Positions 17,757-25,452 of a stretch of DNA of 64,000 nucleotides are shown piece after piece (within the stretch, counting starts at the first letter, position 1; every line of letters starts with the position of its first letter). The DNA is from Alphaproteobacteria bacterium (GTDB lineage: Bacteria > Pseudomonadota > Alphaproteobacteria > UBA8366): NCBI GenBank assembly GCA_028281325.1, contig JANQKC010000016.1, forward strand, positions 16,808 to 80,807, in the 5' to 3' direction. Both the position numbers and the translations under genes were made by a program. A model generated the notes under the pieces. The model had not been told where the DNA came from. It did no database searches and saw nothing but the letters and a program-made list of their open reading frames with translations.

Positions 17757-18173
17757 CTAATTCGGTCGAGCGTAATACCCGTTCGATTGGAGTGGATCAT
17801 CCTCCGCATACCCCACCTCGATGATCGGACGAACGATATCGATCTCCCCGACATAGCACTGCGCAACCAAATGGCGTAACGACGTCATGTCGACCGTTCG
17901 GCATCTGACGGTCACGCCGGCAACGAGGCGCTGCAGATGCTGAGTGGCTTTCCGCCCTTTTTCCGATTCGGGATCGGCCACGCGAATGCCCCACAATCGA
18001 ATTGGATGCCCCCAAATTTCGATTGTATCGCCAGACAAGGCCTTGGCCTGACCTTCGATGGTCAGAGAGCGCGGCTCCGATGCATCCGGCGCCCCGAATG
18101 GGAATACCGTCATGGATAAGACGACCATGACGCACACCGCGCCGCCGCCCCGTCGGACTATCGAATGGACCAT
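17757..18173 (-). CDS. Secreted thermonuclease-like (SNase/TNase fold) protein
   Basis: About 138 residues from ATG 18171-18173 (a TTG is directly upstream). A signal peptide covers residues 1-31. The mature part has the SNase pattern: SGDTIEIWGHPIRLWGIRVADPE, then LQRLVAGVTVRCRTVD and LRHLVAQCYVGEIDIVRPIIEVGYAE. Staphylococcal-nuclease-like domains cleave DNA/RNA using Ca2+ with two arginines and a glutamate. Here the domain is short at the C-terminus, and only some of the expected catalytic positions can be aligned by eye (Arg of IRL, Glu of DPE, Arg of LRH), so activity is uncertain. It is convergent with the glycosyltransferase gene. Confidence 0.68.
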   Translation of the reverse strand: MVHSIVRRGGGAVCVMVVLSMTVFPFGAPDASEPRSLTIEGQAKALSGDTIEIWGHPIRLWGIRVADPESEKGRKATQHLQRLVAGVTVRCRTVDMTSLRHLVAQCYVGEIDIVRPIIEVGYAEDDPLQSNGYYARPN

Positions 18174-18460
18174 CAATCACGTCTTTCTGCCGCCAAGCGG
18201 GAAAAGGCGAAGCCGATCCTTCAATCATGGAAGAGTAAGATTAAGAAGTTGTTAACTATTGCCGACGACCGGGCCGGTCACGCATATCGGCTAAGCCGCT
18301 TGGAACAGGGTCCTTAACCAAAATTCAATCATTTTAAGTGGTTAATTAGCCTGCGGTTTCGTGGCAGCGATGTTCGAATCGGACGGTATTGATTCTTCGT
18401 TTCTGACCCGCGGCCATCGCGAGATGGAACAAGCAACGGCAATTCGGGACATCAAATCAG

Positions 18461-19450
18461 ATGGATTTCGTCGCCACGTTTATCTTTTGGCTGGTTCCAA
18501 CCACTCTGTATTTCGGACCGTCAATCCTCGCAGTTTGCCGAAATCACTATCGTTCTAAACACATTATTTTGGTGAACCTGCTGTTGGGTTGGACGATCGT
18601 CGGGTTGTTCGTCGCCTTTGCATGGGCGCTCTCCTCGACACGTGATCGCAAGACCCAATCCTTGGAAGATCCGCCAACCGACTTTTCGGAAATACTGTTC
18701 CGCAACCGCAATATCGTCCGGCAGCCCGATGGCGGGGCAATCGTCTATCCGGGGCTTCTCGCCGAAGAAGCCTATTGGCTGAACGGGATAGAGTTTAAGA
18801 CATACCTGGAAATGCGCGCCGAAGAAGCACGCCGCAACTTTCCCCGCGGCCTTGTGATCTTCATGGCCGGCGTAGGACCTTTCCTGGCATTCCGTCAATG
18901 GATGGGGCCGGAACTTGGGACAGCGCCCGCACTCGTGGTTTTCTCGGCTCTGGTCCTGATAATCGCGATTTGGGAACTGGCGTTACGGCCCCGGCAGCAA
19001 TTCCGCAACGCATTCCCGAAAGCACCGCGCACCAAGGACCCAATTCGCAAAGAGAGAAAGGTCTTGGCCGGCCTCGTTGCATTCGATCCGTCTATTTGCT
19101 TCGGCGCCACGTTGTTATGCGGCGGTCTTATCGCGAGTTCCACCGCAGCCCATTTTCTGCAGGGTTCGCAGCCGATTCTGCGGGCGCACGATGGCGCGAT
19201 TATCTTGATGGGGTTTGCGATATTGGGCGGTGGCTTCCTTTTCTATGGCCATCTGGCCTGGCATCACCTTGTATTCCTCTGCCGGCATCGGCGCACGCCG
19301 ACCCAGTCGGACCTCGACAGACTCGGCACCGGCGTTAAGCCAACCCAAAAACTGGCCAATACTAAGACGGCCCCGGATGAGAGCGGTGCCCAAAAACCGA
19401 CCGCCCAAGACTTGGCCGCAGCGCTTCGCTATGGTCTACGCGAGAACTGA
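18461..19450 (+). CDS. Multi-pass membrane protein with N-terminal superinfection-immunity (Imm) domain
   Basis: A 329-residue membrane protein. Residues about 10-58 (FGPSILAVCRNHY, then ILVNLLLGWTIVGLFVAFAWAL) match the superinfection-immunity family (phage T4 Imm-like): a two-helix membrane unit with an NxxLGWTxxGxxxAxxWA core. In phage T4 this small domain blocks DNA injection by later phages. Here it is fused to about 270 more residues with at least four further hydrophobic segments (around residues 130-150, 155-175, 210-235 and 245-275) and a hydrophilic tail. Flanking genes are host-like, and no phage gene is adjacent. Many bacteria carry stand-alone Imm-domain proteins of unknown role, so an anti-phage function is only a possibility. 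Confidence 0.72.
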   Translation: MDFVATFIFWLVPTTLYFGPSILAVCRNHYRSKHIILVNLLLGWTIVGLFVAFAWALSSTRDRKTQSLEDPPTDFSEILFRNRNIVRQPDGGAIVYPGLLAEEAYWLNGIEFKTYLEMRAEEARRNFPRGLVIFMAGVGPFLAFRQWMGPELGTAPALVVFSALVLIIAIWELALRPRQQFRNAFPKAPRTKDPIRKERKVLAGLVAFDPSICFGATLLCGGLIASSTAAHFLQGSQPILRAHDGAIILMGFAILGGGFLFYGHLAWHHLVFLCRHRRTPTQSDLDRLGTGVKPTQKLANTKTAPDESGAQKPTAQDLAAALRYGLREN

Positions 19451-19550
19451 ACCTCGCAGAGTCCCGTCCTAATAGCCCAAAAGACGATTGAAAGGAGCCC
19501 GCAAAGGCTGGCACCTTGTAATTCTGTTTGACCATTGGAGTTGTTCAGCC

Positions 19551-20039
19551 ATGAAACGGTTCGCCATCGCATTCGTGATCGGAGGATCGCTCGGCATCGG
19601 TCTTGGCTTTGCCGCGGGAATATTCGTCTATCCTTATGTATTTCTCGCGGACATCGTCGCGAGCGAGCAGGCCCCGCACACCGACGCGACAAAGATCGTT
19701 GCCACCGGTAGGTTCATCCATGCAAATCCGTCGGACCCTATCCACTACGGAAAGGGGTCCGTCACGGTGTATGACGACGTCGTTCATCTCTCCGGTGATT
19801 TTGAGGTCGGGCCCGGCCCCAAGTTTCATGTCTATCTCGTGCCCTTGGCACCTGTGACCCCGTCGACGGAGATCGACAAGACGATGTATGTGGATCTCGG
19901 CCGTCTCCGCGCCTTCAAAGGCAGTCAGAACTATGCAATTCCGGAAGGGCTTAAACTCGAGAAGTACAAGAGCGTCATCATCTGGTGCGAACACTTCAGT
20001 GTGCTGATCAGCCCAGCAAGTCTCGAGTTCGATACGTAG
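19551..20039 (+). CDS. DM13-domain membrane-anchored protein
   Basis: A 162-residue protein from ATG 19551, with GGAGTT about ten bases upstream; the frame extends upstream without a good start. Residues 1-35 are a signal anchor. The remainder is a DM13 domain: GRFIHANPSDPIHYGKGSV, VVHLSGDFEVGPGPKFHVYLVP, and the terminal YKSVIIWCEHFSVLISPASL with its conserved cysteine. DM13 is an extracytoplasmic domain thought to take part in electron transfer or cytochrome-linked redox reactions. A cytochrome c' gene lies 500 bases away on the opposite strand, which may or may not be relevant. Confidence 0.8.
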   Translation: MKRFAIAFVIGGSLGIGLGFAAGIFVYPYVFLADIVASEQAPHTDATKIVATGRFIHANPSDPIHYGKGSVTVYDDVVHLSGDFEVGPGPKFHVYLVPLAPVTPSTEIDKTMYVDLGRLRAFKGSQNYAIPEGLKLEKYKSVIIWCEHFSVLISPASLEFDT

Positions 20040-20268
20040 GAGTGCCGTTTTCCCAACGTGAGGAATTTTTACCTATACCCGTAAATACGGCACCGACCGC
20101 TATCCTCATGAGGAAAATCCTGGCGCCATGAAATAGACACATTCCGAACCGAGAACGGCCTCACTCGCACAGCAGTATCCCTTAAGGGAGAAATCTGAGC
20201 GGGCAAAACTTCCGCTAAGAGGCAATGTGGCGCTGGTGAAACCGGACCCCATTGAACGGGAGGGCACC

Positions 20269-20460
20269 ATGCTCCAAAGCACACCTCATCGATGGCCAAG
20301 AGTCTTGGTCGGACAACGCCATACGCTTGGCAGATGCCAGAAATGCGGCATCACTTTCGTCTTGGAATGGCCGGCGCAGCGATCCTGTCGGAAATGTTCG
20401 CACCCAAGAACCCGCAGCCCCGCGAGAACGAAACAGCAAGCTGGCAACCGAGAGCGCTAA
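20269..20460 (+). CDS. Putative small zinc-ribbon protein
   Basis: A 63-residue basic product from ATG 20269, with ACGGGAGGG just upstream. It contains two CxxC knuckles, Cys23/Cys26 (RCQKCG) and Cys40/Cys43 (SCRKCS), separated by 13 residues: the spacing of a rubredoxin-like zinc ribbon. The N- and C-terminal parts are arginine-rich, which would suit nucleic-acid binding. No family was recognised, and overlapping frames in this stretch are also open, so the gene call rests on the ribosome binding site and the cysteine pattern. It sits between the DM13 gene and the 3' end of the cytochrome c' gene on the other strand. Confidence 0.4.
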   Translation: MLQSTPHRWPRVLVGQRHTLGRCQKCGITFVLEWPAQRSCRKCSHPRTRSPARTKQQAGNRER

Positions 20461-20580
20461 ACCAAGGGACCAACGTCGTATTGACGCTGGTTCCCGTGAT
20501 TTGCACGGAAGAATCCCGATCCATCGCAGCATCGATAAATGGCGTCGCGACGGATCGAGGGAATCTCGACAACTCAAAGA

Positions 20581-21078
20581 CTACTTTTTGACCTTTGCGC
20601 CTCGGAACGGTTTGTGACAACCGCCGCAGCCCATTTTGCCGGTCATGCCGATCTGCTTGACGATCGCGTCCTGGTCGCCGCCGTCAGCGACTTTCACCAA
20701 AATCGCGCTCTGATCGATCAAGTCCTGATTGGCTTTTTCGAACCCCTTCCAATCTTGCCAGATGTCAGGCAGGGCCCGCGTGACCGTATCGGGAAAATCA
20801 CCGCGCCCCGTCCCCTTCGGAAAGAGTGACGGTATCTTTTTTGCGGCATCTCCCAACGCTTTCGCATGACGCGAAACGTCCGCCGGCGTCCCCTTGCCGT
20901 CCTTTGCATAAGCTGTGATCGGCTTCCAATTCTTGAGCACATCGTTCCGCATTAAATCGATCCGGGCCTTGATTGCGGCGTCGTCACCGGCCGCTTCCAA
21001 CGGCCCGGTCCATAACGCCAAAGGGGCGACAACCGCCGCTACCGCAATGACGCTCGCAAGCTTTGTAGCCAAACGCAT
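20581..21078 (-). CDS. Cytochrome c' family protein
   Basis: A 165-residue precursor from ATG 21076-21078, with AGGAGG seven bases upstream (the open frame continues upstream without a good start). Residues 1-30 are a signal peptide ending PLEAA. The mature protein is a helical bundle beginning AIKARIDLMRNDVLKNWKPI and ends with the heme c attachment site CGGCH (Cys151, Cys154, His155) in the last helix, as in cytochromes c'. These are periplasmic high-spin heme proteins that bind NO and protect against nitrosative stress. The gene is divergent from a LysR regulator 185 bases away, which may control it. Confidence 0.85.
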   Translation of the reverse strand: MRLATKLASVIAVAAVVAPLALWTGPLEAAGDDAAIKARIDLMRNDVLKNWKPITAYAKDGKGTPADVSRHAKALGDAAKKIPSLFPKGTGRGDFPDTVTRALPDIWQDWKGFEKANQDLIDQSAILVKVADGGDQDAIVKQIGMTGKMGCGGCHKPFRGAKVKK

Positions 21079-21235
21079 CTCTGTTCCTCCTGTCGAGTCA
21101 TCACTAGACCGCTTCGGCCGTGGGAAGGTAATCCTTACCGTCTTTTCGTCCGGTTGTTCGCGGCGTTTCCAGCCGGTCTTCGGCTCGCGATCGGTAACAA
21201 ACAGCATCGCCGTTTGTCCGTGCCGTTGAAAACTG

Positions 21236-21258
21236 GCAAAGTTGCAAATCAACTTTGC
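21236..21258. promoter_or_regulatory. Perfect inverted repeat at the lysR start, candidate autoregulatory operator
   Basis: GCAAAGTTG (21236-21244) and CAACTTTGC (21250-21258) form a perfect 9-bp dyad with a five-base spacer, ending four bases before the LysR ATG at 21263. LysR sites usually contain T-N11-A inside a short dyad, and this region fits that format. Being over the translation start, it may alternatively fold in the mRNA. A second, smaller dyad GGTAA-TCC-TTACC lies at 21127-21139 in the same divergent promoter region. Confidence 0.55.
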
Positions 21259-21262
21259 ATAA

Positions 21263-22198
21263 ATGCCAATGACTAGAGCGATCTCCAATTGGGACCATCT
21301 TTGCGTTTTCCTGTCGGCCGCCCGCCATCGCAACCTCGCCGCCGCCGCGCGACGTTTGGGTATCGATCACTCGACCGCCTTTCGGCGTCTTAAGAAACTG
21401 GAACATCAACTCGGCGGTCCGCTATTCGAACGCCGGCCGGAAGGCCTGGCGCTGACGACGCTTGGGACCGAACTTCTGCCAAACATCGAAACGGTCGAAA
21501 CGGCAATGCTGGCACTGGAACGCCAGGTCGTGGCGCAGGACGTTGAACCGAACGGCACCGTCCGGCTCTCCGTATCCGACTCGTTGGCCATCGGCTATTT
21601 CCCCGAGAGGATACAGGCGTTTCACGAGCAGTTTCCCCATGTCCGTCTCGACCTTTCGGTGGACAATCAGGTTGTGGATTTAACCCGGCGCGAAGCGGAT
21701 GTCGCAATTCGACCGGCGCGTCATATCGAAGGGGATCTGGTTGGCCGTAAAGCGGCCCGCATGGCATATGGCGGCTATGCGGCAAAAAGCTATATCGACC
21801 GACACGGCCGCCCGGCTTCAATTGAAGACTTGAGTGATCACAAGCTTTGCGGATTTGGCGAATCCTTGGATTTTTTCGCCGCTGCCCGATGGCTGACCCG
21901 GCACGTCGATCCGAGCACCATCGTCATGCAGTTCGACAATACAAGCGCGATGACCGCAGCGGCAGGATGCGGCCTCGGCATCGCCCTTCTGCCTTGCTTT
22001 CTCGGCGACACCCACCCGAACCTCGAACGCGTCATTGAGCCGAGCGAGGCGTTGAAAATGGACGTCTGGATCCTGACCCACCCGGACCTGCGGCGCTCCG
22101 CTCGAATCCGGGCCGTGCTCGATTTTCTATTCGAGACTTTAGCAGCCGACCGGACATTGCTGGAAGGGCTGCAACCCGCTTCGCGCGCGTCGGCCTAG
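21263..22198 (+). CDS. LysR-family transcriptional regulator
   Basis: A 311-residue protein. The N-terminal winged HTH (residues about 8-66) has the LysR signature: LCVFLSAARHRNLAAAARRLGIDHSTAFRRLKKLEHQLGGPLFERR, here split for brevity. The C-terminal part is the periplasmic-binding-protein-like effector domain, with a VRLSVSDSLAIGYFPERI opening and DLSVDNQVVDLTRREADVAIR, as in regulators close to the DNA-binding GbpR/PA-type subgroup. ATG 21263 and 21269 are both possible starts. The gene diverges from the cytochrome c' gene and has a perfect dyad at its own start (21236-21258), suggesting autoregulation. The effector is unknown. The stop shares four bases with the convergent gene. Confidence 0.85.
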   Translation: MPMTRAISNWDHLCVFLSAARHRNLAAAARRLGIDHSTAFRRLKKLEHQLGGPLFERRPEGLALTTLGTELLPNIETVETAMLALERQVVAQDVEPNGTVRLSVSDSLAIGYFPERIQAFHEQFPHVRLDLSVDNQVVDLTRREADVAIRPARHIEGDLVGRKAARMAYGGYAAKSYIDRHGRPASIEDLSDHKLCGFGESLDFFAAARWLTRHVDPSTIVMQFDNTSAMTAAAGCGLGIALLPCFLGDTHPNLERVIEPSEALKMDVWILTHPDLRRSARIRAVLDFLFETLAADRTLLEGLQPASRASA

Positions 22199-22845
22199 GT
22201 CCAGCGGGCCAAATCGGCCTTGTCGGTTGCCGTCAACAATGTGGTCGTATAGACGCAAGTCCAGTCGCACAGTTCGTATCGGCGGTTCAGCTTCCGACGA
22301 ACCTCCGCTTCGATCTCTCCGCTCGGAATCTTTGACCGCTCCCACATCGCCAGATCGGGCCGCCGCGTCAGAAGCAGACTCCGATGTCCCGTATCGCCGT
22401 CGACGCGACAACGCCACAATCCGACGACCTGGGAATCATACGATGCTTCGAAATCGGGCCAAGCGCCGGCACAGAGATCGAGAAACTCATCCCAATTCAA
22501 GGACGGCGTCACAAACCAACGGAATGCATAGTTTCCTTGGCGAACGGGCGGGTCTGGTACATCCGGCCGCAAGGTCGGCGTCATGACGTCACTGGTACAA
22601 TCCCGGACCCCCAACACGCCTGCGCAGAGAAAGCCCGCCGCACCCGATGCCGAAGCCTCGTCTTTCCAAACCGTAATGACCGTCAGTTCGTCGCGCGGGC
22701 GGCCGATTTGGCTACGCCAAACACCATAGAGCATGCCGCCGGACGCCGTGAGGCGCGCCACGCCGGTCGTGCGAATCTCATCGCAAACCACGCTCCATTG
22801 ATTCGGGTCCGTCGTCACCCGATGATGAACATAGTAATCCGTCAT
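22195..22845 (-). CDS. Uncharacterised protein with two similar halves, NIPSNAP-like pattern
   Basis: A 216-residue soluble protein from ATG 22843-22845 (MTDYYVHHRV). Each half begins with a strand ending in W or F, followed by a helix (NQWSVVCDEIRTTGV; WDEFLDLCAGAWPDF) and a strand-turn-W pattern (LYGVWRSQIGRP; VVGLWRCRVDGD). This suggests a ferredoxin-like/dimeric alpha-beta barrel duplicated in one chain, as in NIPSNAP and related antibiotic-monooxygenase-type folds. No catalytic residues could be assigned. It overlaps the lysR stop by four bases in convergent orientation. Confidence 0.55.
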   Translation of the reverse strand: MTDYYVHHRVTTDPNQWSVVCDEIRTTGVARLTASGGMLYGVWRSQIGRPRDELTVITVWKDEASASGAAGFLCAGVLGVRDCTSDVMTPTLRPDVPDPPVRQGNYAFRWFVTPSLNWDEFLDLCAGAWPDFEASYDSQVVGLWRCRVDGDTGHRSLLLTRRPDLAMWERSKIPSGEIEAEVRRKLNRRYELCDWTCVYTTTLLTATDKADLARWT

Positions 22846-22969
22846 GGAAAAAATCCGCCTACTCTTATTGCTGCCCGCCGCCGCTCGCCGAAGGTCCGCT
22901 TCGGCCCAAGAACGCCAACTATATCAGGCTCAGCGTCGACCGCATCTTTCCACGTGTCTCGGAACGTCC

Positions 22970-23527
22970 TCACCCAGCCCCGACCGAATTCTTCCGCACC
23001 CGGTCACGGGTCAGCGCCTGCGCCAACTCCGATAGCGCCCGGTCGTGCCACGCCCGCATCGTGTCGTGATGAAGCCCGAACATTTTCCCGAGTTTTCGGT
23101 AACTGACGATATGTCGGTCGCTCACCGGATGAATAAGGGCGCGGGCGAGACAAAGGCGCCGTTTCCGCTCATCGGCCAGATACCAGAGCCAGCTCAACAC
23201 CTCCTCCATGCGGGCGACCGCACGGGCATTCGGCGCGACGCGCACCGCATTATGCTCCCGGGAAAAGTCTTGTTTGATCTGCTCATCCGCGCCGACAAGC
23301 GCAAAAAAAGCATCCTCGGCACGCTGGGCCGTCTCGGGCCAATGCGACCGCACGCCTTGGGGCATCTCTCCTCTGGGCGTCGGCAACGCGACCAAGGTTC
23401 GTCCCGCGTCGTCGAGCCGGTCACGAACTTCGTCAGGTGTCCAGATATCCGTTTCCGTCCACCCGACGCTTTTCGGGCCGCCGGGCGCATGCTGCCCGGC
23501 GGCCCTCCCGCGATTAGGTTCCGTCAC
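22970..23527 (-). CDS. DUF6362-type phage protein
   Basis: About 185 residues from GTG 23525-23527; that GTG overlaps the TGA of the upstream gene (GTGA), which decides the start and indicates translational coupling. The core reads TETDIWTPDEVRDRLDDAGRTLVALP, then GVRSHWPETAQRAEDAF, VARMEEVLSWLWYLADERKRRL and RKLGKMFGLHHDTMRAWHDRAL. This is the DUF6362 pattern of alphaproteobacterial prophages: a W-T-x-E-V-x-x-R-L start, a W-P motif, then an HTH-like end suited to DNA binding. It is a phage remnant gene. A 7-bp hairpin (GCCGAAG 22887-22893 / CTTCGGC 22899-22905) lies downstream. Confidence 0.68.
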   Translation of the reverse strand: MTEPNRGRAAGQHAPGGPKSVGWTETDIWTPDEVRDRLDDAGRTLVALPTPRGEMPQGVRSHWPETAQRAEDAFFALVGADEQIKQDFSREHNAVRVAPNARAVARMEEVLSWLWYLADERKRRLCLARALIHPVSDRHIVSYRKLGKMFGLHHDTMRAWHDRALSELAQALTRDRVRKNSVGAG

Positions 23528-23739
23528 CGCGGCAGACCATCCCGCAAATCCGACGTGATCGCGTAACAAAGGATTCGACCTTCATCATTGCGAATCGGCG
23601 TAACCCGACAATGAACCTCGTGTCCGCTGTCTATCCACGCTGCCTCTATCGACCGGGCAAGCGCGCGCGCGCCGGCCCTACGGGTGCAATAGTCCATCGA
23701 ATTCTGGGCAGGGCCCGATCGGAATTGCGGTATGTTCAT
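23524..23739 (-). CDS. Small phage-type protein upstream of DUF6362
   Basis: A 71-residue protein from ATG 23737-23739; longer starts upstream lack a ribosome binding site. The pattern RAGARALARSIEAAWIDSGHEV followed by RVTPIRN and the end YAITSDLRDGLPR is that of a short protein often found in alphaproteobacterial prophages (AxxLAxRIExYW, closing RSDLxNGLP), usually beside DUF6362. Its stop is shared with the GTG of DUF6362, so the pair form one unit. Function is unknown; the gene is divergent from the XRE regulator at 24076. Confidence 0.55.
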   Translation of the reverse strand: MNIPQFRSGPAQNSMDYCTRRAGARALARSIEAAWIDSGHEVHCRVTPIRNDEGRILCYAITSDLRDGLPR

Positions 23740-23973
23740 TATCGCTGCCCCGCGGAAGGTATGTTCGCTCCCATCCGCTGACGGGCATACGGCCGCCGCA
23801 ACCCCGGCGCCACGGCCGCACAATCGACGCCCCACCGCCGAACGCATTTTTGCACACGACCCGCTGCGAACCGGGCATACTCATCACCACATCGATCAGC
23901 TGAAACCCCGAGATCGCAAGATGCAATATTCGCTCTCATCCACAATCCTCCAATTCAACTTTAAATACTACTA

Positions 23974-24003
23974 GACTACTGTGCTAAATTTTCGTACATA
24001 GTC
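23974..24003. promoter_or_regulatory. Candidate operator between the phage-type pair and the XRE regulator
   Basis: An imperfect inverted repeat, GACTACTGT (23974-23982) and ACATAGTC (23996-24003), lies in the AT-rich 336-base region that separates the minus-strand phage pair (start 23739) from the plus-strand XRE gene (start 24076). Divergent control regions of temperate phages carry repressor sites in this position. One base is inserted in one arm, and no repeated copies were seen, so the call is weak. Confidence 0.3.
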
Positions 24004-24075
24004 AATCATATTCGATGTAAATTGTGCGGATAAGCAGCGCAGAAGAAATTTTGTGAAACGAAAAGCAAGCTGTTA

Positions 24076-24633
24076 ATGGCGACGAATTCGAAAGCAGCGT
24101 TGGAACTCAAGCGGTTGCGCGAATGCGCGGGCTTTTCCGTCCGCGGGTTAGCCACCGCTTTGAAAGATGCGGGATCGCACTATGGACGGTCCCCTTCTTC
24201 CTATGCCTACTATGAAAATGAATACCGCAAACCCTATTTGCCGATGGATCTTGTCGACGCACTTTCACCGCTGCTTTGCGGCAAAGGCGCCCCGCCGATC
24301 AGGAATAGGGACGTGCTGGCTCTTGCCGGAACGCAGCACAACAGCCTATGGATTGCACGCCCCACTTTTTCTGAAAATACAGACATTAAGAACAATGCCT
24401 TAATAGACCCCGACCTTCTCACCGCCATCATGAACAAGATAAACGAGAATGCGTCGGAGTATTCGCTCAACCTTACAAATCATCATTTGGCGCGAATGAC
24501 CGCCGAAGTGTATGCGCGGCTCTTCGCGCTGCGAGAATCGGAACGCTGGCCCCGTTTGGACCAAGAGGCAAAAGCTATTTGCAGGTTGGCGGGAACTCTG
24601 CTCGAACGCGGCGATAGCAAATCCGATAGCTGA
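24076..24633 (+). CDS. XRE-family HTH regulator (phage repressor-like)
   Basis: A 185-residue protein with an N-terminal helix-turn-helix (residues about 8-60): ALELKRLRECAGFSVRGLATAL, then a YAYYENEYRKPYLPMDLVDAL segment in which the ENE-Y-R pattern is the typical end of an XRE domain. The C-terminal part is helical (LLTAIMNKINENASEY, MTAEVYARLFALR) and lacks the serine/lysine peptidase of LexA-like repressors. The gene is divergent from two phage-type genes and lies next to two unknown small genes, so it is probably the regulator of this remnant. Start ATG has no strong ribosome binding site (TTAATG). Confidence 0.72.
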   Translation: MATNSKAALELKRLRECAGFSVRGLATALKDAGSHYGRSPSSYAYYENEYRKPYLPMDLVDALSPLLCGKGAPPIRNRDVLALAGTQHNSLWIARPTFSENTDIKNNALIDPDLLTAIMNKINENASEYSLNLTNHHLARMTAEVYARLFALRESERWPRLDQEAKAICRLAGTLLERGDSKSDS

Positions 24634-24820
24634 CCAGGCAACTGCGGCCTAAAGAGCGGACCCCAATCTCCCATTTCGAACCACCACCGTTCGCGCGCAC
24701 TGAATTCGCAGCGGTTTGCGTTGAGTTAGGTTCCGCAAGACTGTACCGTTTTTTCATACATCCTTTCCTAAAAGATGTACGCACAACGGCAAGAACGGCA
24801 AACTTTCGGAAGGCATTCTT

Positions 24821-25072
24821 ATGATCCTAATCAATCGTGAGTTTAAAACGCAGATATCTGAGACACCATCCGCCTGCGATCCCGCCGATGACACGGAATG
24901 GCTCGATTGGGATCGCTGGCACGCGGCCGAGGAATACCAAGACCTTCTGGACGGCCTATCGAATGTCGAGGAAGGCAGCGATTACGGTGGTCCAAAGACC
25001 TTCAAGGACGGCGATTGGGATGAAAACCTCGCCCGACAGTTTCATCGCCAAGGACTTGAGATCGACGGCTGA
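24821..25072 (+). CDS. Small acidic protein of unknown function, first of a coupled pair
   Basis: An 83-residue protein from ATG 24821 with GGAAGG about six bases upstream. It is strongly acidic (about 21 Asp/Glu against 7 Arg/Lys), rich in tryptophan (WLDWDRWH), and ends in QFHRQGLEIDG. No membrane segment or known motif. Its TGA overlaps the ATG of the next gene (TGATG), so the two are translationally coupled. It lies 190 bases after the XRE regulator; a 6-bp hairpin (TACATC / GATGTA) is in the gap. An acidic/neutral small pair beside an XRE gene is reminiscent of toxin-antitoxin or anti-phage modules, but no family was recognised. Confidence 0.55.
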   Translation: MILINREFKTQISETPSACDPADDTEWLDWDRWHAAEEYQDLLDGLSNVEEGSDYGGPKTFKDGDWDENLARQFHRQGLEIDG

Positions 25073-25356
25073 TGGTCCGCTCCGAACACGTTTCCACGCC
25101 CGACGGCGACGGGCGAAGCTTCGATTTCGACACTGCGCGCGAAATGGCGGCAACCCAGGATTTCCCAGGCTATGCTGAATGGCGAAGCATGTTGGAACGG
25201 CGCTACTCGGTCATGCCGCTGTGGTACTGGAACGAGTCAACCTGCCGCCAAAACTATGTGTCGCATATCCAGTCCCTCTCGCGGTGGCAGGACGTCCAGG
25301 CTCGAATCAACGCGGGCATAACGGCATTTCACCAAGACTTAGGCCGCAACCGATGA
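25072..25356 (+). CDS. Small protein of unknown function, second of a coupled pair
   Basis: A 94-residue protein whose ATG shares its A with the TGA of the previous gene. Aromatic-rich (GYAEWRSMLERRYSVMPLWYWNE) with a helical C-terminus (HIQSLSRWQDVQARINAGITAFHQDL). Net charge is close to neutral, in contrast to its acidic partner. No family was recognised and no catalytic motif is evident. Coupling means the two proteins are made in a fixed ratio, as for complexes or antidote pairs. Confidence 0.52.
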   Translation: MVRSEHVSTPDGDGRSFDFDTAREMAATQDFPGYAEWRSMLERRYSVMPLWYWNESTCRQNYVSHIQSLSRWQDVQARINAGITAFHQDLGRNR

Positions 25357-25452
25357 ACGAGCTCGCAATCATGCACCGCCGTCGGGTTATTTTGCACTGA
25401 GGAAGCGGGAGACTATTCTAGTCTCATAGCACACAGCGCTCGGAGGTCTGCC

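Noticed and set aside
22887..22905. Seven-base-pair hairpin between the DUF6362 gene and the two-halved gene as a terminator
   Set aside because: No T-run follows on the minus strand within 20 bases; the T-rich stretch at 22850 is too far away.
24710..24760. Possible terminator after the XRE gene (TTGCG / CGCAA stem, T-run at 24749-24754)
   Set aside because: The stem has five base pairs with a 13-base loop, and the T-run is about eleven bases away. Not convincing.
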